Part shown: positions 16,597-25,462 of the stretch, one piece after another
How positions within the stretch are numbered: the stretch's first letter is position 1
Layout: every line of letters starts with the position of its first letter
Assembly: GCF_000238395.3 (NCBI RefSeq)
Contig: NZ_CP011025.1
Span: forward strand, 496,001 to 560,000
Length of the DNA: 64,000 nucleotides
Source of the DNA: Pseudoalteromonas arctica A 37-1-2
GTDB taxonomy: Bacteria > Pseudomonadota > Gammaproteobacteria > Enterobacterales > Alteromonadaceae
Direction: 5' to 3'
Translations under genes and position numbers: made by a program
Notes under the pieces: model-generated
What the model was told of the DNA's origin: nothing
Databases searched by the model: none
The model's input: the letters and a program-made list of their open reading frames with translations, nothing else

Positions 16597-17985
16597 TTAC
16601 TTTATTAAAAACGTCTCTATCACTTGCTCTCTAAATCCGCCAAAGGCTTGTAAAAAACTTAATTCTTTGGGCTCAGTACTCAGCTGACTTGATTCGTTTG
16701 AACACCATGAAAATAGTAAATCATCAATTTTATCAGTCGGCTGAGTAGCGGGTCTAGTGGAGCCTGCCTTTTTATGAGTCTCGGTTCCAAAATACTCATT
16801 TGCTATAGCGTTATTTCTTATTAGTACGCATGTGTCAGGTAGCTCTTGGTCGATTCTATTTGCAAAGGTGGTTAGTGTTTCTTCGGCGAGGGTGAATAAC
16901 CAAGCTTCTTGGTTTGGTGAGCTGTTTACTCTTAATATACGGCCAAGCACCTGCCTAAAATAAAGCTCGGTTTTAACTCTGCTTAAATGGCAGCATATCT
17001 GTAGCCTTGGTATGTCAGTGCCTTCCGACACCATTCCAACGCTTACAATCCATTGTGTGTAGCTAAAGCGAAAATGATTGATTCTATCGCCAGCATCACT
17101 TTCTTTGTAAGTAACTATGGTTGCTGATTGATGGAAAATCTCTGTAAGAACCATCACTATCTGCTCTGCATGCTCAACAGAAGAGGCAACAATTAACCCT
17201 GCGGCATTGCTATTCTGCTGCCTAATAGTGGCAAGTTTACTTACCCCTTGAGCAACAATGTAATTGATTACAGCTTCGTGCTTAATTAGATCTTGGTAGG
17301 AAATCGATGGATCTTTTAGCAAAGACTTTAATGAATTATAGGTTTTAGTTTCCTGTTTCGTGGTTGTTACTGAAATCTCTTCATTATCAATTAAAACAAT
17401 TTTAGGATTGCGACAAACTCCATCAGTTACGGCCTGTTGCAGAGAGTAAGTGTAATTACACTGAATTCTATTGTCAGGATCGCTATAAGTCGCCAGCGCA
17501 ATAGGGAGAAGGTCAGAGCGCCAAGGTGTGCCTGTCAACGCTAATGTGAAAGCAGCGTGCTGTTGAATGTTTTTAACAATATCTTGCCCCCATACATTGG
17601 CATCCTCGATGCTTGAACCAGCACAGTGATGAATCTCATCAAACACCACAAACACGCGGTTGTTCTTTAATAGCTTCCAGTAGTCGTCATTAAAAAAACG
17701 CATATTTTGATAAGTATACGAGCAACCAACTGAGCCAATAACACCGTCAAAATTACAATTTAATCGTTTAGCCAACGTCTTTCTTATGCCATTTGCAACC
17801 TCACTAGAAGGTGAAAAACAAATCACAAAGTCTATTTGCTTAGTATCAAATAAATAAGCGGTTACTTCTGCTGCCAACACAGTCTTACCGGCCCCAGGTG
17901 TAGCCAAACAAAAAAAGTGCTTATAGCTTTGGGAATAATGCTTTTTAACTGCCGATAAGCAGGCTGTTTGCCAAGCCCTCAACAT
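16597..17985 (-). CDS. superfamily 2 DEAD/DEAH-type helicase
   Basis: 462 residues. Motif I ATPGAGKT (about 28-35), motif II DEIH in VFDEIHHCAG, motif III-like ALTGTPWRSD, and the second RecA domain with motif VI FRQVLGRILR. This is the type III restriction/ResA-like SF2 helicase core without an attached nuclease or methylase domain. It would be an ATP-driven DNA or RNA translocase. It is translated with the upstream small gene (their ends overlap by 7 bases). The pair is divergent from xre, with a palindromic operator between. A defence role is plausible from cargo context but not shown. Confidence 0.75.
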   Translation of the reverse strand: MLRAWQTACLSAVKKHYSQSYKHFFCLATPGAGKTVLAAEVTAYLFDTKQIDFVICFSPSSEVANGIRKTLAKRLNCNFDGVIGSVGCSYTYQNMRFFNDDYWKLLKNNRVFVVFDEIHHCAGSSIEDANVWGQDIVKNIQQHAAFTLALTGTPWRSDLLPIALATYSDPDNRIQCNYTYSLQQAVTDGVCRNPKIVLIDNEEISVTTTKQETKTYNSLKSLLKDPSISYQDLIKHEAVINYIVAQGVSKLATIRQQNSNAAGLIVASSVEHAEQIVMVLTEIFHQSATIVTYKESDAGDRINHFRFSYTQWIVSVGMVSEGTDIPRLQICCHLSRVKTELYFRQVLGRILRVNSSPNQEAWLFTLAEETLTTFANRIDQELPDTCVLIRNNAIANEYFGTETHKKAGSTRPATQPTDKIDDLLFSWCSNESSQLSTEPKELSFLQAFGGFREQVIETFLIK

Positions 17986-18563
17986 AGCTGCTTTTCAGTT
18001 TTTTCATTACCCAGTAAAGTCTGCAAAGCATTTATTTTGCCAAGTAATTTTATCGATTTTTCCTTAGCCTGTGAGTGATGCTGTTGCAGTTTTTTATGTA
18101 GTTTAGGGTAACGTGCAGTTAGGCGCCTGTACTCTTTAGCTTCTTCAAGCAAAGTACTCAAATCAATTTCATATGTTAATAAATCTTTTTTAAGCTCTTC
18201 TTGGTACTCAATAACTTTAACTGTTTCGGTCGAAATATCAGGAGCGCCAATATTTTCAGTAGTTATTTGTTTTGCTTTGGTTCCTCTTGAACTTGGTAAA
18301 ATTTCTAAATTTAAAAATAACTCCGTTTTTGAATAAATAACTTCCTTAACTCCTTTGCGTAATTTATTGGTTCGTTTTAAAAGCCCTTTTGCAACATTAC
18401 GAGTTAATTGACGATATATAAACTTTCGGGTTTCTACTGGATCAGTAAACTCAGATTGTTCACGCAATAAAGCCTCTTTGGCTTGCGTCACAGTGAAATT
18501 ATTCATCTGTTTGATTACCAAAAGAAAATGTAAAAATACATTCATATTCGCTTTTTTACTCAT
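17979..18563 (-). CDS. small winged-helix/coiled-coil protein paired with helicase
   Basis: 194 residues. Residues about 20-80 look like a winged-helix domain (FTVTQAKEALLREQ, then TRKFIYRQLTRNVAKGLLKR, then a basic wing RKGVKEVIYSK). A long E/K-rich coiled coil fills about 115-190. The family is not recognised. It is the first gene of a two-gene unit with the helicase and is probably its DNA-binding partner or regulator. An internal start at the second methionine-rich segment (MNNFTVTQ) is also possible. Confidence 0.55.
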   Translation of the reverse strand: MSKKANMNVFLHFLLVIKQMNNFTVTQAKEALLREQSEFTDPVETRKFIYRQLTRNVAKGLLKRTNKLRKGVKEVIYSKTELFLNLEILPSSRGTKAKQITTENIGAPDISTETVKVIEYQEELKKDLLTYEIDLSTLLEEAKEYRRLTARYPKLHKKLQQHHSQAKEKSIKLLGKINALQTLLGNEKTEKQLC

Positions 18564-18588
18564 TGCTAAACCTTACCACTCACCATAA

Positions 18589-18605
18589 ACTTAGGATTCC
18601 TAAGT
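18589..18605. promoter_or_regulatory. palindromic operator, site 1 (Xre candidate)
   Basis: ACTTAGGATTCCTAAGT, whose core CTTAGGA-T-TCCTAAG is a perfect 7+7 dyad. It sits between the divergent helicase operon and xre. Sixteen of its 17 bases recur in front of tniQ (22097-22113). Confidence 0.7.
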
Positions 18606-18668
18606 ATACATGCTCATGTAAAAACTAGACAATCATTTAAATGTGAGAGTTACCAAGATGAAGCAACG

Positions 18669-18974
18669 GTGCAGGTTAAATCCTTTTTTACAGAGCGTCT
18701 TAAAGAGGCTCGAAAGCGAATGAAAATAAGCCAAAAAGAGTTAGGTATTAAAATGGGGATGGATCCAAGTTCAGCCAGTGGCAGAATGAACCATTACGAA
18801 ACGGGTCGCCACATGCCCGACTTAGCTACTTTAAAAAAGCTAGCAACCGAGCTAAATGTTCCCGTAAATTATTTTTTTTGTGAATCAGAAGAAAGCGCAA
18901 CCCTTGCCTGTTTAATCGAAAAGCTTGACGAAGAAGGCAAGCGTAAGCTTATTCAACTATTAGAATCAGAATAG
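18669..18974 (+). CDS. xre: Xre-family regulator of the CRISPR-transposon module
   Basis: 101 residues from a GTG start. HTH_3 domain at residues about 8-65 (LKEARKRMKISQKELGIKMG, then NHYETGRHMPDLATLKKLA) and a short C-terminal helix LDEEGKRKLIQLLES. I-F3 transposons typically carry an Xre regulator near tniQ that controls the cas operon and the self-targeting guide. Here a 3-kb defence pair separates them. A shared palindrome at 18589 and 22097 supports autoregulation plus control of tniQ-cas. Confidence 0.8.
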   Translation: MQVKSFFTERLKEARKRMKISQKELGIKMGMDPSSASGRMNHYETGRHMPDLATLKKLATELNVPVNYFFCESEESATLACLIEKLDEEGKRKLIQLLESE

Positions 18975-19144
18975 TATATTCTAATTTAAGCTGATTTTAA
19001 TACTCGCTAAATTTAAATGCCCGCCAATCAGCCGCGATGAAGTTTACAAAGAAATATTTGAGTAAGCGTAGAATTTTAAAGTAAGCCAAGGAATATAACT
19101 TGTTATGGTTATAACTATCTTAAGTTTAAGGGATAAGCTAGGTA

Positions 19145-21100
19145 ATGAATTCATCAATTAGAAAAATAATACTAGGTTTAATTATTGCTAAAGAAGGGTC
19201 TTTTGATTTTGCTAATAACAGGGATGAAGGGTTTATTCCATTCTTAAATGAGATATGGGACCTGAAGTCTATGCCGTCTGAGGACAGCAGATTTAAAAAT
19301 GCTGAGGGTGACATAATTCAGCATACAATCAATAATGATGATTGGGACTATCATGAATTATTTGAGCAACGCTTAAAGCTTCTTGATGACGAAACTCAGT
19401 TTATAAAATTCTTAGAAGTTTTTTTACTGCCAAAATATCAAACCTCTCCCGAGCAGACATATTATTTTATTGAGAAAATTAACGGTATTTTAGAAAGTGA
19501 AGATCTAACCCTTGCTACTATAAGTTATGAAAGTGATTACCCTGTGCTCGAGTTAATGAATAAAGATACTCTAGACAGACCAAGTGATGTCCCAGTAAAT
19601 AAGATTCCTTTTTATGTGATTTCATATCCAAGTATGCCGATAAGTCGTTACGTTAATAATTTAGAAGTTGATAAAGAAAAACCAAGTAAATATTTTCTTC
19701 TAATAGCAGATAACTGGAATGACTATTCACATGAAACTTCGTTTGAATTGGTTTTTTTTAATAACAACGAAAAAGTAGATTTGGGGTTTGTTAAAATAGC
19801 CAGTAATAAAAATAACTATACAATACAGGCTCTACCGTCTGAGTTCCTTTCTTTAGATGAACAATTCGTGTCACTCGGACAGGATGAAGATTATTATAAG
19901 AACTTATATAAAATGTTTGGGAAAGCAATTTCGTCAGTGCTTTACTCATTAAAGGATGCGGCTTTTTTTACTGAAATTTCAGAGGAGTTTGAAAACTCAA
20001 ATGTGTTTAAAAAATCTTTAATCAGAGATGACGAGGCTGAAAGGATGCATAGAATCGCAAAGCCAATGGTTTATGAAGCAGATTTAAATAACTTATATTC
20101 CTTTACATATAAATTTCGTCCTAAATATGCCGATTCATCTATTGATGTTCCTTTTCACTTTTCGACAGACAATCTGTTACCTAAAAGAATGATTGCCTTG
20201 ATAGGTAAAAATGGTGCAGGGAAAACACAATTACTCACCACTTTGCCTTTAGAAATAGCAAAGGAAAAAAGCAAATTTTTAAGCCCCCAAAAGCCGGTCT
20301 ATAGCAAGATTATTGCTGTTTCTTATAGCACGTTCGATAATTTTGAATTACCCAAAAACACATCAAATTTTAGTTACATTTATTGTGGTTTAAGAGATGA
20401 GAAAGGAGATGTCAGGAGTAAGCAAGGGCAGCTGCAAAAATTTCAAAACACGTGGAAGAAGATAGCCAAACTTGGCCGATTAGAAAAGTGGAAAAAAGTT
20501 ATTTCTAACTTCTTAGATGCTGAATTAATAGATCTATTTATTAAAATAGACCCCGAAGATGGTGAAAAACTTTACTTTGATAAGCACGGTTTTAGTAAGG
20601 CTAGAGAATCACTAAGCTCAGGCCAATCGATTGTTCTTTATGTAGTATCTGAAATTGTCGCAAATATTAGACTTGATAGCTTATTGTTATTTGATGAGCC
20701 TGAAACCCATCTTCACCCAAATGCTATTAGTCAACTTATGAACGGTATAGCAGAGCTTATTAATGAATTTGAATCTTATTGTGTTATTGCCACACACTCA
20801 CCAATTATTATCCAAGAGATGTTTTCTCGAGACGTTTTAATTTTCTCGAGGGAAGAAAATGTTCCTTCGATCAATAAAATTGGTGTTGAATCATTTGGGG
20901 AAAACCTATCAGTAATTACGGAAGAAGTTTTTGGTAATAGATCAATCCCTAAGTTTTATGAGACAACGATGAAAAAGCTAGTAAAGCGCTATAAAACATA
21001 CGATAAGGTACTGGAAATATTAAAAGAAGATAATTTACCGCTAAGTTTAAACGTACGATTGTACCTTCAGGTTTTGGTTGAAAATAATGCTAAAAATTAG
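19145..21100 (+). CDS. ptuA: Septu-like ABC/AAA ATPase (PtuA-like)
   Basis: 651 residues. A ~330-residue N-terminal region of unknown fold precedes an SMC/OLD-type ATPase: Walker A GKNGAGKT (about residue 355), ABC signature-like LSSGQS, Walker B LLFDEPETHLHP (about 517), and H-loop VIATHSP. The following gene encodes an HNH nuclease and overlaps it by 14 bases, the layout of the Septu (PtuA-PtuB) anti-phage system. PtuA senses or gates, PtuB cleaves nucleic acid. The long N-terminus is unlike short PtuA forms, so a related ATPase-HNH defence family is the alternative. Confidence 0.7.
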   Translation: MNSSIRKIILGLIIAKEGSFDFANNRDEGFIPFLNEIWDLKSMPSEDSRFKNAEGDIIQHTINNDDWDYHELFEQRLKLLDDETQFIKFLEVFLLPKYQTSPEQTYYFIEKINGILESEDLTLATISYESDYPVLELMNKDTLDRPSDVPVNKIPFYVISYPSMPISRYVNNLEVDKEKPSKYFLLIADNWNDYSHETSFELVFFNNNEKVDLGFVKIASNKNNYTIQALPSEFLSLDEQFVSLGQDEDYYKNLYKMFGKAISSVLYSLKDAAFFTEISEEFENSNVFKKSLIRDDEAERMHRIAKPMVYEADLNNLYSFTYKFRPKYADSSIDVPFHFSTDNLLPKRMIALIGKNGAGKTQLLTTLPLEIAKEKSKFLSPQKPVYSKIIAVSYSTFDNFELPKNTSNFSYIYCGLRDEKGDVRSKQGQLQKFQNTWKKIAKLGRLEKWKKVISNFLDAELIDLFIKIDPEDGEKLYFDKHGFSKARESLSSGQSIVLYVVSEIVANIRLDSLLLFDEPETHLHPNAISQLMNGIAELINEFESYCVIATHSPIIIQEMFSRDVLIFSREENVPSINKIGVESFGENLSVITEEVFGNRSIPKFYETTMKKLVKRYKTYDKVLEILKEDNLPLSLNVRLYLQVLVENNAKN

Positions 21101-21929
21101 AGCTTATGGAGAAGATACCTTTTCTTTTTACCAGGATATTGTTAAGTCTAAAAATAAGACAAAAATGAAACCTGATATTAAGAAAGAATTAGCAGCCATC
21201 TCTGATACTCAAACACAATACTTTGAAAATTACGATAATGCATTTGATATGGACTCTTTAGCTTTAATGCAGAGCATGCCATACAGTGAGAATGATAAAG
21301 TTAATTTAAAGTCTTTATATAATTATAGAAATAAAAGAATTCAAGCCTTAAAAAATACACTTACTACACACCCTCATCATAGAGAGCATATTTTTAGTAC
21401 TTGTCAAAACTGCACTATAAATGATGTTGACTCAATGGATCATGTACTAGGTCAGACGGAATTCCCAGAGTATTCTGTTCACCCTAAAAACTTATTTCCA
21501 TGTTGTAGTGATTGTAATAGAAAAAAATCAGATAAATTTGTTGATGATAATGGCTCACAGTTATTTTTAAATTTGTTTATAGATGACTTACCCAAATCAC
21601 ATTATCTTAAAGTAAGATTTGAAGCCAATTGGATGCCAAGGTTCTATTTAGAGCAGCCTGACGATGTGACTGATGATGTGTTTAATCTAATTAACAACCA
21701 TTATGAGCATCTAGATCTATTGGAAAGGTTTAGAGGTAAAGGCGGTGAAATTATTAATAACTTAAAAGCTATTATTAAGGGGTATAAAGGACTAGAAGTT
21801 AATATAGGGGATAAAATTAATGAGCAATGTAAGGAGCTAGAAACCTATTTAGGATACAACCATCGACAGGTAGTTATATACCGTGAACTAGGATCATCTG
21901 ATGACTTTATTCGGGAATGCTTTAGCTAA
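21087..21929 (+). CDS. ptuB: Septu-like HNH endonuclease (PtuB-like)
   Basis: 280 residues from the ATG at 21087; a TTG nine bases earlier is less likely. The HNH core lies at about residues 105-150: a first CxxC pair in STCQNCT, then SMDHVLGQ, EYSVHPKNLFPCCSDCN and RKKSD, with a second CxxC. This is the treble-clef HNH pattern with catalytic histidine in MDH. The ATPase gene upstream overlaps it, so both are made together. The pair would form an abortive or DNA-degrading anti-phage system carried as cargo. Confidence 0.72.
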   Translation: MLKIRAYGEDTFSFYQDIVKSKNKTKMKPDIKKELAAISDTQTQYFENYDNAFDMDSLALMQSMPYSENDKVNLKSLYNYRNKRIQALKNTLTTHPHHREHIFSTCQNCTINDVDSMDHVLGQTEFPEYSVHPKNLFPCCSDCNRKKSDKFVDDNGSQLFLNLFIDDLPKSHYLKVRFEANWMPRFYLEQPDDVTDDVFNLINNHYEHLDLLERFRGKGGEIINNLKAIIKGYKGLEVNIGDKINEQCKELETYLGYNHRQVVIYRELGSSDDFIRECFS

Positions 21930-22096
21930 ACCCATAATAGTGGCGAAACAAGTTTAATTTCACATTTGGTGCTCTAACTAGGGTTAAGGGTTGGTCTTGT
22001 TATATGTGCTCACAATAAACTCTTACTTTTTATCTCTTACTATGACTATCAGTATAATCTGGACTTGTAATTTTTATTAGATAACATTATCTTGTT

Positions 22097-22113
22097 ACTT
22101 AGGATTACTAAGT
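22097..22113. promoter_or_regulatory. palindromic operator, site 2, upstream of tniQ
   Basis: ACTTAGGATTACTAAGT, 13 bases before the tniQ start codon. It differs from site 1 (18589-18605) at one position. Binding here would cover the tniQ translation or transcription start region, so repression of the whole targeting operon is expected. Confidence 0.72.
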
Positions 22114-22126
22114 TTCAAGGTGTTGG

Positions 22127-23356
22127 ATGGCTTTTCTATTTTCTCCCAAGGCTCGGGCATTTTCTGACGAATCGCTGGAAAGTTACTTGTTACGGGTCGT
22201 TTCAGAGAATTTTTTTGACTCGTATGAAGGGTTAAGTTTAGCTATTCGCGAAGAGCTACATGAGCTTGATTTTGAGGCGCATGGTGCATTCCCGATAGAT
22301 TTAAAAAGACTCAACGTATACCACGCCAAGCATAATAGCCACTTTAGGATGCGGGCTTTAGGTTTACTCGAGACATTATTAGATTTACCTCGATACGAGC
22401 TACAAAAACTGGCTTTGTTAAAGTCAGATATTAAATTTAACTCCTCAGCTGCCTTATATAAAAATGGCGTAGATATTCCCCAGAAATTTATTCGTTATCA
22501 CACCGAGGCAGCCGTTGATTCGATTCCGGTATGCCCACAATGTCTTGCAGAAGAAGCTTATATAAAACAAAGCTGGCACATAAAGTGGGTAGATGCATGT
22601 ACTAAACATCAGTGTACTTTGGCTCATAACTGTCCTGAATGCTGCGCTCCAATTAACTACATAGAAAATGAGTCAATCACTCATTGTTCATGCGGTTTTG
22701 AGCTAACTTGGGCTAGTACCTCGCCTGTAAATGCATTAAGCATTGAGCATTTAAATAAATTGCTGGATAAAAGTGAGCGCAATGATAGCCACTCGCTATT
22801 TAACAACACTACTCTTACAGAACGCTTTGCTGCGCTTCTTTGGTATCAGGGGCGGTATTCTCAAACAGATAACTTTTGTTTAGATGACGCTGTGGATTAT
22901 TTTAGTATGTGGCCAGCAGTTTTTTATAAAGAGCTTGATGAACTAAGTAAAAATGCAGAAATGAAGCTAATAGATCTGTTTAATAAAACAGAGTTTAAGT
23001 TTATTTTCGGTGATGCTATTTTGGCTTGCCCCAGTACTCAAATGCAGAGAGAACTTCACTTTATTTATAGGGCTCTATTAGATTATTTAGTTACTTTGGT
23101 TGAGGGTAATCCTAAAGCTAAAAAACCAAACACAGCCGACTTATTGGTAAGCGTATTAGAGGCTGCAACTTTGTTAGGCACTTCAGTAGAACAGGTTTAT
23201 AGGTTGTACCAAGATGGTATTTTGCAAACGGCATTTCGTCACAAAATGAACCAGCGAATCAATCCCTATAAGGGCGTGTTTTTTTTAAGGCATGCTATAG
23301 AGTACAAAACTAGTTTTGGAAATGATAAAGCTAGAATGTATTTGTCGGCATGGTGA
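22127..23356 (+). CDS. tniQ: TniQ target-selection protein of I-F3 CRISPR transposon
   Basis: 409 residues. N-terminal TniQ signature SDESLESYLLRV, a central zinc-binding region (VCPQCLAEEA, then CTKHQCTL, CPECCAPI and CSCGF), and the C-terminal end ...YLSAW that resembles the ...SRW terminus of known I-F3 TniQ. TniQ dimers bind the Cas7/Cas6 end of Cascade and recruit TnsC, so the crRNA-selected site becomes the insertion site. First gene of tniQ-cas8/5-cas7-cas6. It lacks the long DNA-binding extension of TnsD, fitting an RNA-guided rather than a site-specific TniQ. Confidence 0.92.
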   Translation: MAFLFSPKARAFSDESLESYLLRVVSENFFDSYEGLSLAIREELHELDFEAHGAFPIDLKRLNVYHAKHNSHFRMRALGLLETLLDLPRYELQKLALLKSDIKFNSSAALYKNGVDIPQKFIRYHTEAAVDSIPVCPQCLAEEAYIKQSWHIKWVDACTKHQCTLAHNCPECCAPINYIENESITHCSCGFELTWASTSPVNALSIEHLNKLLDKSERNDSHSLFNNTTLTERFAALLWYQGRYSQTDNFCLDDAVDYFSMWPAVFYKELDELSKNAEMKLIDLFNKTEFKFIFGDAILACPSTQMQRELHFIYRALLDYLVTLVEGNPKAKKPNTADLLVSVLEAATLLGTSVEQVYRLYQDGILQTAFRHKMNQRINPYKGVFFLRHAIEYKTSFGNDKARMYLSAW

Positions 23357-23360
23357 GTAT

Positions 23361-25448
23361 ATGCATTTAAAAGAACTGTTAGAGATTACAGACATCGCTG
23401 AGCGAGATAGGTTGATACGTCGTGCTTTTAACCCTTACACAACAACGATTGATATAACAGGCTGCGAAGGCAATACTTTAATTATTTTGTTAAACCTGAC
23501 TTACCGAAAAAACCAAGTTGATGACTTGCTGGATAAGCAGTTAGCAAAACAGGCTTTAAAAAGTGAAGAGCATATTAATAAATGTATTAAGGAAATAGCG
23601 TGGTTTCATACTCATAATTTAAAGTACCCTGATATTAGAGTCAGTAAGCAAAATTTAGCTGTAGCGCCTCCACTACTAGATTCTTATGTTTTGAGTAGTG
23701 CTAACTATCCTAAAGCCTATGGCTGGTCACATGACTCAGCTAAAGTTAATTTTGCTAAATTATTTGTTAGTTACTTTAAATGGCAAAATCAAGACAGTTG
23801 TTTGGCACAAGTATTAGCTACGAACTCAGATAACTGGAAAGCCGCATTTACCTCTCTTGGGTTATCCGTTAAGGCATTTAAAAGCTTATGTGTAACCGTT
23901 AAAAAATCATTGCCTGAAGAGGCCATTCCCGACTCTGTTGACCGCTACTCTCGCCAAATTAGAATGCCTTATCATGATGGTTACTTAGCTGTTACGCCTG
24001 TGATTAGCCATGTTGTTCAATCAAAAATTCAACAGGCGGCAATTGATAAACGAGCTCGATTTAGCAATGTAGAGTTTACGCGTCCTGCTGCTGTTAGTTT
24101 GTTAGCTGCTTCCTTAGGTGGGGTTGTTAATGTACTTAATTACCCTCCTAAGATACTAAATAAATATCATGGTTTAAGTAGTTCTCGACAATTTAAATTA
24201 AACAATGGCCAAACAGTATTTAACGTTGGAGCACTATTAAAACCAGAATTCATTAAAGCTTTAGAGGGTATTATATTTAGCAATAACGCCTTGGCTCTTA
24301 AACAACGCAGACAACAAAAAGTTAAAAATATTAGAGATGTAAGAAGTACGCTTTTAGAGTGGTTTTCACCTATATATGAGTGGCGCTTAGACATTATTGA
24401 GACTGAAGTTGGCTTAGAGCAGCTTGAGGGGACTTCAGACCAACTAGAGTATAAAATACTATCGCTGTCCGACGATGAGCTCCCTTTGCTAACGATTCCT
24501 TTATTTAGGTTACTAAATGAAATGCTTAGCGATGTGAGCATGACACAAAGGTATGCTTTCCATCCCCAATTAATGAGCCCTTTAAAAGCAGCTTTACAAT
24601 GGCTACTTATTAATCTTACAGATCAAAAAAATGAACTGATTGAAGAAGATGATGAACATTATCGCTATCTACATTTAAGCGGTATACGCGTGTTTGATGC
24701 GCAAGCATTATCAAACCCTTACTGCTCAGGTATTCCATCTTTAACCGCTGTTTGGGGGATGCTTCATAGCTACCAAAGAAAGCTTAATGAAGCGCTTGGG
24801 ATAAATGTACGGTTCACATCTTTTTCTTGGTTTATTAGGGATTATTCTGCTGTAGCAGGAAAAAAGCTTCCTGAACTTAGCCTTCAAGGCGCTCAGCAAA
24901 ATAAGCTTAAGCGACCAGGAATTATTGACGGCAAATACTGTGATTTGATATTTGATTTAATAATACACATTGATGGTTATGAAGATGATTTACAAACAGT
25001 AGATAGTGAGCCAGATATTTTGAAAGCGTATTTCCCATCTACCTTTGCAGGTGGTGTTATGCATCAGCCTCAGCTTTCTTCAAACGTAAATTGGTGCTAT
25101 TTGTATAGTAATGAAAATCAGCTGTTTGAAAAGCTTAAGCGACTCCCTTTATCTGGTTGTTGGGTAATGCCAAATGACCACAAAATAGAGGATTTAGATG
25201 AGCTACTCTTATTACTAAATAATGACTCTAAACTAAGCCCATCTATGATGGGGTATATGTTACTTACTGAACCGATGGCTAGAGTTGGAGCACTTGAAAG
25301 ACTGCATTGTTATGCTGAACCAGCAATAGGAGTGGTGAAATACGAAACGGCCATTAGTGTTAGGTTAAAAGGTATTGGTAACTATTTTAATAGCGCTTTT
25401 TGGGTGCTAGATGCACAAGAAAAGTTTATGCTAATGAAAAAAGTTTAA
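23361..25448 (+). CDS. cas8/5: Cas8-Cas5 fusion, type I-F3 Cascade
   Basis: About 695 residues. I take the ATG at 23361 (MHLKELLEI), which follows the tniQ stop by 4 bases and matches the start of known I-F3 Cas8/5; an in-frame ATG 45 bases earlier would overlap tniQ. Recognisable blocks are ITGCEGNTLIILLNLTYRKNQ, AYGWSHDSAKVN, SLSPVxS-like AVTPVISHVVQS, RFSNVEFTRPAAV and the late GIPSLTAVWGMLHS segment. The fusion reads the PAM and caps the crRNA 5' end. It is longer than the ~640-residue Vibrio protein because of an internal helical stretch near 310-460. No cas3 nuclease is encoded, as expected for transposon Cascade. Confidence 0.88.
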   Translation: MHLKELLEITDIAERDRLIRRAFNPYTTTIDITGCEGNTLIILLNLTYRKNQVDDLLDKQLAKQALKSEEHINKCIKEIAWFHTHNLKYPDIRVSKQNLAVAPPLLDSYVLSSANYPKAYGWSHDSAKVNFAKLFVSYFKWQNQDSCLAQVLATNSDNWKAAFTSLGLSVKAFKSLCVTVKKSLPEEAIPDSVDRYSRQIRMPYHDGYLAVTPVISHVVQSKIQQAAIDKRARFSNVEFTRPAAVSLLAASLGGVVNVLNYPPKILNKYHGLSSSRQFKLNNGQTVFNVGALLKPEFIKALEGIIFSNNALALKQRRQQKVKNIRDVRSTLLEWFSPIYEWRLDIIETEVGLEQLEGTSDQLEYKILSLSDDELPLLTIPLFRLLNEMLSDVSMTQRYAFHPQLMSPLKAALQWLLINLTDQKNELIEEDDEHYRYLHLSGIRVFDAQALSNPYCSGIPSLTAVWGMLHSYQRKLNEALGINVRFTSFSWFIRDYSAVAGKKLPELSLQGAQQNKLKRPGIIDGKYCDLIFDLIIHIDGYEDDLQTVDSEPDILKAYFPSTFAGGVMHQPQLSSNVNWCYLYSNENQLFEKLKRLPLSGCWVMPNDHKIEDLDELLLLLNNDSKLSPSMMGYMLLTEPMARVGALERLHCYAEPAIGVVKYETAISVRLKGIGNYFNSAFWVLDAQEKFMLMKKV

Positions 25449-25462
25449 CCGGAAAATACTTA

